The notes beneath the pieces were generated by a model that was given only the letters and a program-made list of their open reading frames with translations, was not told the origin of the DNA and did no database searches. DNA of 19,006 nt, taken from positions 1 to 19,006 of the forward strand of contig JAMDCX010000112.1 in assembly GCA_023489375.1 (NCBI GenBank). The letters run 5' to 3'. The stretch comes from Planctomycetota bacterium (GTDB taxonomy: Bacteria; Planctomycetota; Phycisphaerae; WQYP01). Shown here one piece after another: positions 1 to 6,603 of this stretch (its first letter is position 1; each line of letters starts with the position of its first letter). The translations under genes were made by a program, and so were the position numbers.

Positions 1-109
1 CAGAGCACTAGATTCGGCCTGTTGATGGCACGTAACATCAGGCGATGGTCGCGAATACGATTGTTGCCATAAAAGCAGGCTTCACAGCAACCGCAGCACC
101 CTGGATACC

Positions 110-1012
110 TCACTGATAAGCTAAACCGAATGGGGCCACGGGTACCGACGCCCAGCGTAAGAGCCGCAACACCGCCCAGAACAGCAGGAATGCCACCGGC
201 AACATCAACCAGCCCGCGATATTATGAAAGGCTTCCGCGGTGGCGTGAGGATACCGGCCGAAGACCCATACCGTCGGCACGAGACGTATGATATTACAAA
301 GCAGGGCCACGACCGGGCTAAAAATCAGAAAAACAGCTCTGGCCCAACGATTCATAGGGGTACTGAACGCAAAGGTGGCCACAAGCACCATCAAGGCGAT
401 GGCCATGCGCATGCCATCGCAGGCTTCCGCAATTTCCACTTTAACGCCATTGACAATCAGCACACTGCCAGCGCGGGAAACAGATACTCCGATAATTTCC
501 AGCACCTGCTGGCTAAGCAGAGCGCTGAAATGTTCCAGTGGAACCGTAATGGCCTGGCGCACGGTGGCTGGCACCGGCACCAGAAAAAGCAGCATCAAAA
601 ATGCCGGAAAAAACTTCCGCACAATATCCACGCCCAAAACGGCGATAACCGCGCCAAAGGCCATTAACAACGACCCAAAGTGCCAAAATACCGCCATGCC
701 ATGATCCACACCAAAATTACTGGTGGCGTCTCCAAGCAGAAGAATGACCGGCCCCAGCCATCGGCCCGTAAGCCGGCATTCGCGCCAGCGCAGACGACGT
801 AAAAAGACCAACCAGGCCGCCAAAAACGGCACCAGGAGAATATGGCTGGAATCCTGATCATCAATGGCAATGGAAAAAATATCATGCCAGGCCCGGTGCT
901 GAACCAGCATGGTCAACAATACCAGCACTGCAGCCGCCAGCAGATAGCCCGGTTTAATCCGATCCCGCGGCACTACGCGGAGAGGTTTCGTTGTGGATGG
1001 TAATATTTCCAT
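110..1012 (-). CDS. Exosortase (transmembrane cysteine transpeptidase of PEP-CTERM sorting)
   Basis: This is a 300-aa polytopic membrane protein with about eight hydrophobic segments. The catalytic triad known for exosortases is visible: Cys198 in AEACDGMR, Arg243 in CNIIRLVP and His263 in AFHNIAGW. Family knowledge: exosortases cut C-terminal PEP-CTERM signals at the inner membrane and pass the protein to the envelope or extracellular matrix, often in exopolysaccharide loci. A candidate substrate lies in the same window at 16453-17112. The ATG at 1012 is preceded by a weak GGA about 8 nt upstream. The gene follows the NusG-like gene on the same strand with a 113-nt gap, so co-transcription is likely. 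No EpsI/DUF3485 domain is fused at the C-terminus, which ends after the last hydrophobic segment. The family call is secure; the exosortase subtype is not determined. Confidence 0.93.
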   Translation of the reverse strand: MEILPSTTKPLRVVPRDRIKPGYLLAAAVLVLLTMLVQHRAWHDIFSIAIDDQDSSHILLVPFLAAWLVFLRRLRWRECRLTGRWLGPVILLLGDATSNFGVDHGMAVFWHFGSLLMAFGAVIAVLGVDIVRKFFPAFLMLLFLVPVPATVRQAITVPLEHFSALLSQQVLEIIGVSVSRAGSVLIVNGVKVEIAEACDGMRMAIALMVLVATFAFSTPMNRWARAVFLIFSPVVALLCNIIRLVPTVWVFGRYPHATAEAFHNIAGWLMLPVAFLLFWAVLRLLRWASVPVAPFGLAYQ

Positions 1013-1125
1013 TATATTTTTCCAAAGCTCCGCTATTGTCGCTTGCGCTAAATTTCAGAGCACAAGGATTAAGGGAAAGTTATTCCCCGAATCAGCGGCG
1101 GATTTATCCCCTTGGTCGGCTTTTA

Positions 1126-1854
1126 TTACGCCGCCCGAATTCCGCCTTTGTTTTTCTCCACTGCCGGCATATCATCCAGAATAACCAGCAGATCCGTATC
1201 GACTTCCACACTGACGGCCTGACCGAGGATATTAACCTGCAAAATCAGGCGATCACATTTCAGACGACTTTCCACGACACCACGGACACCCTGCAGCGGA
1301 CCGGATTGGACCTCAACGCGCACGCCCATTACCAGCTGCGGATGGCGGTCCAACGGTTGATCCGCCTGCAAAGCCCGCGTTAAATGACGCAGTTCCTCTT
1401 CCAGCCTGACCTGATCAAAAACCGGAATAATACGTATCAGCCTGCGGGTGCGGTCAGCCGCGTAGGCATCCTGAGCCGCGCCGCGAATAAAAACATAGCC
1501 GGGAAATAAGGGCAATTCTGATTTTATTTTACGCCGGCCATAGTATGTGGTTTTGGACACCAGCGGCAGAACATATTCAATATTGTGCTGCCTATAAAAA
1601 TCTGCAACAACTTTCTCCTGTCGGCTTTTCGTATGCAAAACGAACCATTTACGCAAATCGGCCGGCGCCGGTATATACTGCGATACAGCCCCAGGGGTCT
1701 TTCCAGACGACGCCTGTTGATCGCCGGTATATGGCAAGGCTATTCCCGAATCCGTACTTTTCGTCAGCAACGCCGAGGTAGAACCATCAGTTACATTTCG
1801 CCCGGTAATCAATTCACGATCCTTTTCGCCTTCCGCATGTGCGCTTGTCCGCAT
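1126..1854 (-). CDS. NusG-paralogue transcription elongation factor (RfaH/UpxY/LoaP-like)
   Basis: The 242-aa product has a NusG N-terminal domain from about residue 68 (RKWFVLHTKSRQEK) through the conserved LPLFPGYVFIRG near 113-125, and a KOW-type domain at about 176-197 (GVRVEVQSGPLQGVRGVVE). The first ~65 residues are extra, polar and low in complexity. Housekeeping NusG usually sits beside secE and rplK; this gene instead lies directly upstream of an exosortase and divergent from a glycan-related operon. That context is typical of specialised NusG paralogues that bind paused RNA polymerase at a specific leader element and suppress termination in long surface-polysaccharide operons. The ATG at 1854 has AAAGGA upstream at about 9-nt spacing. 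The role as operon-specific antiterminator is inferred; the domain call is firm. Confidence 0.9.
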   Translation of the reverse strand: MRTSAHAEGEKDRELITGRNVTDGSTSALLTKSTDSGIALPYTGDQQASSGKTPGAVSQYIPAPADLRKWFVLHTKSRQEKVVADFYRQHNIEYVLPLVSKTTYYGRRKIKSELPLFPGYVFIRGAAQDAYAADRTRRLIRIIPVFDQVRLEEELRHLTRALQADQPLDRHPQLVMGVRVEVQSGPLQGVRGVVESRLKCDRLILQVNILGQAVSVEVDTDLLVILDDMPAVEKNKGGIRAA

Positions 1855-2325
1855 AACATAATATCCTTTACCTTATGGGCTATGCTGAATTATTCGGACA
1901 TTTACGTCGTGCACCTTTAACCTTATCGGTTCAAAAGACCAATAAACATCACGAATTTCGGCCTCCGGCAGTTACAATTGCCAGTTATCCTGTAAATTCA
2001 CCATTTGCTGTTATGCCGGAAAACTCCGGTCACGGTACAAGGCCGCCTGTATGAGGCTTCATCGGCGCGGTACGTACCACTTAGCAAAATAAAATGAAAA
2101 TAACACCTATTCCAAAAAATCCTTGCCCTCGGGATTTCCACTTACCAAAAGCCCGGCCATCAGCCGTGCAGTTTATTTCATAATTATAACAACATTACAG
2201 CTTGAAACCAAACTTGATGAGGTGGGGGTATAAAAGTAAGCAGGGGTGCGGCCATATTTTGGGGCGGGGGCGAGATTTTGCAGAGTTAACGCGCGGGCCA
2301 AGGCCACGCGGCTAAAATGAAATTA

Positions 2326-2337
2326 GCGGTAGAATGC
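2326..2337 (+). promoter_or_regulatory. ops-like motif, copy 1
   Basis: GCGGTAGAATGC matches 10 of 12 positions of the E. coli ops core GCGGTAGCGTGC recognised by RfaH. It lies on the sense strand upstream of the TPR/glycosyltransferase genes. The GCGGTAG heptamer also occurs inside coding sequence at 3951-3957, so a chance match is possible. Confidence 0.35.
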
Positions 2338-2398
2338 TATGAAAATGATGGGACAGCTTGAAACCAAACTTGATGAGGTGGGGGTATAAAAGTAGGCA

Positions 2399-2543
2399 GG
2401 GGTGCGGCCATATTTTGGGGCGGGGGCGAGATTTTGCAGAGTTAACGCGCGGGCCAAGGCCACGCGGCTAAAATGAAATTAGCGGTAGAATGCTATGAAA
2501 ATGATGGGAAAATCAAGAATTGCCAAAAAATATGGCCGCCCCC
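2399..2543. repeat. Long imperfect inverted repeat around the ops-like site
   Basis: The left arm at 2399-2418 (GGGG, one unpaired T, then GCGGCCATATTTTGG) is complementary to the right arm at 2523-2543 (CCAAAA, two extra As, TATGGCCGC, then CCCC). This gives about 19 base pairs with two small bulges around roughly 104 nt. The duplicated left arm at 2243-2262 could pair with the same right arm, so two exclusive foldings exist. It could be a leader-RNA structure, or the terminal inverted repeats of a small non-autonomous element. No clear target-site duplication was seen. Confidence 0.7.
2482..2493 (+). promoter_or_regulatory. ops-like motif, copy 2
   Basis: This is the second copy of GCGGTAGAATGC, made by the 156-bp duplication. 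It lies about 140 nt before the TPR start, just after a GC-rich hairpin (2448-2466), and about 630 nt from the NusG-paralogue start. Function requires that transcription begins upstream of it, which the sequence does not prove. Confidence 0.38.
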
Positions 2544-2591
2544 AGCAGGCGAGCTGACACGCCTAAGCTCGCTTTCGACGGGAAAAACGCC

Positions 2592-2597
2592 TATACT
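2592..2597 (+). promoter_or_regulatory. Possible -10 element before the TPR gene
   Basis: TATACT matches five of six bases of a sigma-70 -10 box and would give a leader of about 30 nt. No convincing -35 was found at 16-18 nt. If this is the only promoter, the ops-like motifs would lie outside the transcript. Confidence 0.25.
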
Positions 2598-2634
2598 ATT
2601 GACCTGTTTTTCCTTGGACTATGGAGCGTATAAA

Positions 2635-3318
2635 ATGAAAGCGGAGGAACGCCACGAACTGCAACAAAACGATCTGGTCGGAGGGGTGGCTGGATTGTAT
2701 TTATTCATTCGCAAATATGGAATATACATTCTGCTTGGTATTGCGATGATTATCCTGATTATTGAATTGATCCAACTACACAAAGCTAACCAGCGGCGTA
2801 AAGTGGAAGAGGCGGCCATTGCCTTGCAGCAGGCGCAAACGCCACGGCAGATACAGAATACCGTTCTTAACAATTATCAGATGCCGGCGATAGCGGCGCA
2901 AGCTTATATCCGGATCGGAGATTTTTATCTGAATCTTATCACCTTAGGCAACCCAGCCAAAGGCATTGCCAATGTCAAGGCGACCAAAGCTCAATCTATT
3001 ACTGCGGCCAAAAAGGCTTTTCAAGCGGTTATTACCAAATTTCCCAAGCAGACTTTATCCGTCGCCCGGGCCAAACTGGGTCTGGCTCTGGCCTACGAAG
3101 ATGCGGGACAGTGGAACCAGGCCGCCAGGATTTACCGGGAATTTACAGCGGCCCATGCCGGCGCTATTGATAAGTCGCTAGCCCCCCTGGCGCAATACCG
3201 ACTGGAACATCTGAAACAGTGGGCGAAACCGGTGCCTGGCCTACGAAGATGCGGGACAGTGGAACCAGGCCGCCAGGATTTACCGGGAATTTACAGCGGC
3301 CCATGCCGGCGCTATTGA
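2635..3318 (+). CDS. Membrane-anchored TPR-like protein, 3' end frameshifted by a tandem duplication
   Basis: As read, the frame encodes 227 aa: a short cytosolic N-terminus, one membrane helix at about 26-47 (IRKYGIYILLGIAMIILIIE), then a helical region with a TPR-like repeat near 143-172 (AYEDAGQWNQAARIYREF). This resembles the YfgM-type layout of one N-terminal anchor plus TPR domain; the match is by architecture only. The ATG at 2635 has GGAG at 2623-2626, an 8-nt spacing. The 148-bp duplication starting at 3236 shifts the frame by +1, so residues after about 200 are out of frame and stop at 3318. Removing one copy gives a 223-aa protein ending in a Pro/Lys-rich tail with its stop at 3452-3454, which is probably the original gene. 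Confidence 0.75.
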   Translation: MKAEERHELQQNDLVGGVAGLYLFIRKYGIYILLGIAMIILIIELIQLHKANQRRKVEEAAIALQQAQTPRQIQNTVLNNYQMPAIAAQAYIRIGDFYLNLITLGNPAKGIANVKATKAQSITAAKKAFQAVITKFPKQTLSVARAKLGLALAYEDAGQWNQAARIYREFTAAHAGAIDKSLAPLAQYRLEHLKQWAKPVPGLRRCGTVEPGRQDLPGIYSGPCRRY

Positions 3319-3383
3319 TAAGTCGTTAGCCCCCCTGGCGCAATACCGACTGGAACATCTGAAACAGTGGGCGAAACCGGTGC
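3088..3383 (+). repeat. 148-bp tandem duplication inside the TPR gene
   Basis: Copy 1 (3088-3235) and copy 2 (3236-3383) abut and differ at one base (AAGTCGCTAG versus AAGTCGTTAG). The unit length is not a multiple of three, so the second copy is read out of frame. A single copy restores an open frame to 3454, so the duplication is recent or an assembly product. Confidence 0.95.
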
Positions 3384-3500
3384 TGGTTGGACCAGCGCAG
3401 GTGCCCCAAAAGACGTCGCCGGCGAAACCCGTTGAACCGCAAAAAACCAGATGATTTACCTGGATTTTGTCGGCATTAACTGCTAGATTACCAAAGTACC

Positions 3501-3529
3501 GGCGGAGCCTTTCCGCCTGCGGTGGCGGA
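3501..3529 (+). promoter_or_regulatory. Alternating hairpins at the start of the glycosyltransferase gene
   Basis: Three evenly spaced segments, GGCGGA (3501-3506), TCCGCC (3512-3517) and GGCGGA (3524-3529), let the middle one pair with either neighbour. The second hairpin covers the GTG at 3522 and the GGAG at 3527-3530 that could serve a TTG at 3537. There is no U-tract. A translation-controlling role is speculative. Confidence 0.35.
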
Positions 3530-4946
3530 GGCTTGCTTGACGAACAGCTATCGGCTTTTAAGTGTGTTAATTCCCATCTACAATGAATCGCGTACGCTAC
3601 GCACCATTGTGGGGCGCGTACTTTCCGCGCCGTGCCCGCTGGCCATGGAGTTAATCTGCGTCGATGATTGCAGTGCGGATAATTCCTGGGAAATTTTGAA
3701 AGAAATCGCCGCCACCGATCCGCGCGTGCGGATTTTCCGGCACGACAAAAATTCCGGCAAAGCGGCGGCGATCCGCACCGCCATCGACCATGTCACGGGG
3801 GATATTGTACTGATTCAGGATGCGGATCTGGAATATGATCCGCGCGATTTTGCAGCGCTGCTGGCACCAATTGTAGAGGGGAAAGCCGATGCCGTTTTCG
3901 GGTCACGGTTCGCTTTTTCAGGTCAGCGGCGGGTATTGCTGTTTTGGCACGCGGTAGCCAACAGAATTCTTACGCTGCTGACCAATATGTTTTTGGATTT
4001 GAATCTCACGGACATGGAAACATGTTACAAGGCGGTGCGGGCGGATATTTTGCTGCAGACACCGTTGCGGGCGCAACGTTTCGGCATTGAGCCGGAGATT
4101 ACCGCCCGTCTGGCGCAGTGGGGTATACGTATTTATGAAGTCCCCATCAGTTATCACGGGCGTACCGCCGCGGAAGGGAAAAAAATCGGCTTTCAGGACG
4201 CGATTGAAGCATTGACCACGCTGTTGAAGTGTTGCTTTCTGGATACGCGTTTCACCAGTAATGAGGAATATTTTCTATTGCAGACTTTTCGCCGCACGCC
4301 CCGAATAAGCCAGTGGACTTATGAGAAATTCCGGGCCTTTCTGGGATCGCGCGTACTGGAAACAGCCTGTGGCATTGGTAATTTTGCGGAACTGCTGCTG
4401 GATCGTCCACGGTTGATCTGCACCGATGCCAATGCTTTTTTTGTAGAAATGACCAGACGTCGATTTGGCCATCTTGAAAACATCCGGGTATTACAGGCGA
4501 ACATCGCCGATCCGACCGTGGAATTGGATCTGCGCCATGAACACATTGATACCGTAGTATGCCTGAACATGTTGGAGCATATACCGGATGATACAGCGGC
4601 TTTACAGAAATTTCATGAGCTTCTGGAGCCTGGAGGAAAACTTATCGTACTGGTACCGGCCAACCCGGACCTGATGAGTCCATGCGATCAGGCTCTGGGA
4701 CACCAGCGGCGTTACACGCGGGAAATGTTGGGTTCTAAAATGACGGCGGCAGGATTCAAGATACGCCATAGCGTCCAGTACAATACGTTGGGCGCCTGGG
4801 CGTGGCGTTATAACAAGTGGCGCGGGCGAGACACGTTGACCGCCCGGCAAATCAAGGTCTTTCAATGGCTGCTGCCGCTGGCCAAGGCCATAGACGCGTT
4901 GCCGGTTGGAAGTGGATTAAGCATTCTCGCGGTGGGTGAAAAGTGA
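3522..4946 (+). CDS. GT2 glycosyltransferase fused to a class I SAM-dependent methyltransferase
   Basis: In this 474-aa protein, residues 10-235 are a family 2 glycosyltransferase of the DPMS/DPG-synthase type: LSVLIPIYNE, VDDCSADNS near 47-55, and the metal-binding DAD in LIQDADLEYDP at about 97-107. Residues 275-474 are a Rossmann methyltransferase with motif I VLETACGIGNF at 278-288 and the CLNMLEHIPDD motif typical of Methyltransf_11/12. No terminal membrane helices are obvious, so a soluble or peripheral enzyme is likely. Family knowledge suggests sugar transfer from a nucleotide sugar to a lipid carrier or glycan; the acceptor and the methylated substrate are unknown. The start is uncertain: GTG 3522, or TTG 3537 with GGAG six nt upstream. 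It lies 67 nt after the inferred original stop of the TPR gene, in a probable operon. Confidence 0.9.
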   Translation: MAEACLTNSYRLLSVLIPIYNESRTLRTIVGRVLSAPCPLAMELICVDDCSADNSWEILKEIAATDPRVRIFRHDKNSGKAAAIRTAIDHVTGDIVLIQDADLEYDPRDFAALLAPIVEGKADAVFGSRFAFSGQRRVLLFWHAVANRILTLLTNMFLDLNLTDMETCYKAVRADILLQTPLRAQRFGIEPEITARLAQWGIRIYEVPISYHGRTAAEGKKIGFQDAIEALTTLLKCCFLDTRFTSNEEYFLLQTFRRTPRISQWTYEKFRAFLGSRVLETACGIGNFAELLLDRPRLICTDANAFFVEMTRRRFGHLENIRVLQANIADPTVELDLRHEHIDTVVCLNMLEHIPDDTAALQKFHELLEPGGKLIVLVPANPDLMSPCDQALGHQRRYTREMLGSKMTAAGFKIRHSVQYNTLGAWAWRYNKWRGRDTLTARQIKVFQWLLPLAKAIDALPVGSGLSILAVGEK

Positions 4947-5000
4947 CCAGTCCGGCCAGATGTAAAGATATCCGATACCATGAACGTCCACGCCGATACC

Positions 5001-5029
5001 TTGCACCACTTTTCACTAAACTCTAACAT
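5001..5029 (+). promoter_or_regulatory. Weak candidate promoter for gnd
   Basis: TTGCAC (5001-5006) and TAACAT (5024-5029) are spaced by 17 nt, 35 nt before the gnd start. They match the sigma-70 consensus at only 3/6 and 4/6, so this is tentative. Confidence 0.2.
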
Positions 5030-5064
5030 GGAAACAGGATGGTTTAACAGAAAGGATACGATCC

Positions 5065-6603
5065 ATGCCGGAATCTGGTATTGCGCAGGTGGGTTTAATT
5101 GGCCTGGCGGTAATGGGAAATAATCTGGCTCTGAATATCGCCGATCATGGCTTTAATATTGCGGTCTATAACCGCACCACCGAGATCATGCGGGAATTTA
5201 TCGCCGAGAATCCAGATACGCCGGGGAAAATTATCGGTTGCGCCTCTCTGGTCGATTTTGTTCGCGCCATTAAACCGCCACGAGTGATGATTATCCTGGT
5301 GAAAGCCGGCGCGGCGGTGGATGCAGTAACGCGGCAACTTATTGAGGCCGGCGTGGATAAAAATGATCTGGTCGTGGATGCCGGAAACAGTTTATGGACC
5401 GATACCATCAGGCGTGAGCAACAGTATGCCGCACAACTAAAATTTTTTGGTTCCGGTGTATCGGGCGGCGAACTGGGGGCGCGATTTGGGCCGTCGCTTA
5501 TGCCCGGTGGCGATCCGAATTCCTGGAAGCATCTGCAACCGATCTGGGAAGCCATTGCGGCCAAAGTTGATCCAGCCACCGGCAAGCCGATCCCCGGCGC
5601 GGAGAGAGGAAAACCGGTAGTCGGCGGCGTACCATGTACCGCTTATATCGGGCCGGATGGAGCGGGGCATTATGTGAAAATGGTTCATAACGGCATTGAA
5701 TATGTCGATATGCAGCTGATCAGCGAAGCTTATTTTCTGCTCCGGCAGCTGCTGGGCCTGACACCGCCGGAAATGGCCGACATTTTCCGGCAATGGAATG
5801 AAACGGAACTGGATTCCTATCTCATCGAAATTACCGCGGATATTTTGCAACAACGGGATCCATCCCGCCCGCGAAAATATCTTATCGACAGCATTCTGGA
5901 TGCCGCCGGCCAGAAGGGCACCGGCCAATGGACCGCCTCCAGCGCGCTGGAGCTGGGTATTCCGGCCAACGCCATTGCCGAAGCCGTCTTCGCCCGTTGC
6001 ATGAGTGCGTTAAAAGAACAGCGTGTGGCGGCGGCCAAAAAACTTTCTGGACCGAAAACGGTCCGACCGAAGCAGGCGAGAAAAATCATTGAGGCGATTC
6101 GGCAAGCGCTGTACTGCTCAAAAATCGGGGCTTACGCCCAAGGCTTTCAACTCATGTCCGAAGCCCAACGTAAATATAACTGGAAACTTGAATTTGGCAC
6201 CATCGCCAGCATCTGGCGCGGCGGATGTATTATCCGCGCGCGTTTTCTTCAGAAGATCACCGAAGCCTATCAACGCGATGGGGAACTGGTCAATCTGCTG
6301 CTGGATCCCTATTTCCGACAACAAATTCAAAGGGGACAGGAACAGTGGCGAACCGTGGTGGCGCTGGCGGCCCGGCAGGGAATCGCGGTTCCGGCATTTA
6401 TGTCCGCCCTGGCCTACTATGATGCTTATCGCACCGCGGTGTTACCAGCCCATCTGATTCAGGCGCAGAGAGATTATTTTGGCGCGCATACCTACGAGCG
6501 GGTGGATCAGAAACGCGGCCAATTTTTTCATGTTGACTGGCCCAGCAGCCGACGTCCGCAAATAGTCGTATCAAGCGCTACCGGCGGGAAGACAGCACAA
6601 TAA
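5065..6603 (+). CDS. gnd: 6-phosphogluconate dehydrogenase, decarboxylating
   Basis: The enzyme converts 6-phosphogluconate plus NADP+ to ribulose 5-phosphate, CO2 and NADPH in the oxidative pentose phosphate pathway. The N-terminus has the Rossmann dinucleotide site (VGLIGLAVMGNN, 9-20), followed by the substrate loop SGGELGARFGPSLMPGG. The catalytic segment GHYVKMVHNGIEY carries Lys205, His208, Asn209 and Glu212, matching Lys183/His186/Asn187/Glu190 of the classical enzymes. The C-terminal tail has YFGAHTYERVDQ and FFHVDW. At 512 aa it is longer than the usual ~470; part of the excess is an insertion around 170-190 and part a C-terminal extension. The ATG at 5065 has AAAGGA 8 nt upstream. 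Its 3' end overlaps convergent mreC by 26 bp. Confidence 0.97.
   Translation: MPESGIAQVGLIGLAVMGNNLALNIADHGFNIAVYNRTTEIMREFIAENPDTPGKIIGCASLVDFVRAIKPPRVMIILVKAGAAVDAVTRQLIEAGVDKNDLVVDAGNSLWTDTIRREQQYAAQLKFFGSGVSGGELGARFGPSLMPGGDPNSWKHLQPIWEAIAAKVDPATGKPIPGAERGKPVVGGVPCTAYIGPDGAGHYVKMVHNGIEYVDMQLISEAYFLLRQLLGLTPPEMADIFRQWNETELDSYLIEITADILQQRDPSRPRKYLIDSILDAAGQKGTGQWTASSALELGIPANAIAEAVFARCMSALKEQRVAAAKKLSGPKTVRPKQARKIIEAIRQALYCSKIGAYAQGFQLMSEAQRKYNWKLEFGTIASIWRGGCIIRARFLQKITEAYQRDGELVNLLLDPYFRQQIQRGQEQWRTVVALAARQGIAVPAFMSALAYYDAYRTAVLPAHLIQAQRDYFGAHTYERVDQKRGQFFHVDWPSSRRPQIVVSSATGGKTAQ

Larger units (their letters stand above)
2197..2508. repeat. 156-bp tandem direct duplication (two copies, one mismatch)
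   Basis: Copy 1 is 2197-2352 and copy 2 is 2353-2508, directly abutting. They read identically except AGTAAGCAGG in copy 1 versus AGTAGGCAGG in copy 2. Each copy holds a G-rich block, one arm of the long inverted repeat, a compact GC-rich hairpin (copy 2 at 2448-2466: CGCG-GGCC, loop, GGCC-A-CGCG) and an ops-like motif. The duplication is non-coding. Confidence 0.95.
1855..2634. other. Divergent intergenic region with duplicated leader
   Basis: This 780-bp region separates the minus-strand NusG-like gene from the plus-strand TPR-like gene. From 1855 to 2196 no credible gene was seen, only a small hairpin (CCGGA/TCCGG, 2016-2029). From 2197 on it holds the tandem duplication, the long inverted repeat and the ops-like motifs listed separately. 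An open frame runs in from 2473 ahead of the TPR start but lacks a ribosome site. The region probably carries promoters for both directions. Confidence 0.7.

Noticed and set aside
1..113. Open minus-strand frame starting GTG at 113, overlapping the exosortase stop and running off the window edge (37 codons, Cys-rich start)
   Set aside because: No ribosome site stands out and the residues match no family I know; too short to call. The true downstream gene could begin just beyond the window.
2016..2029. CCGGA/TCCGG hairpin near the NusG-like promoter, considered as part of a riboswitch
   Set aside because: Five pairs with no conserved riboswitch core recognisable around it.
2473..2634. N-terminal extension of the TPR-like gene by 54 codons from ATG 2473
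   Set aside because: It lacks a ribosome site, begins inside the duplicated non-coding repeat, and the ATG at 2635 has a clear GGAG and starts a normal membrane protein.
3951..3957. GCGGTAG heptamer inside the glycosyltransferase gene as a third ops site
   Set aside because: It is within coding sequence and lacks the downstream TGC; it shows that the heptamer alone occurs by chance.
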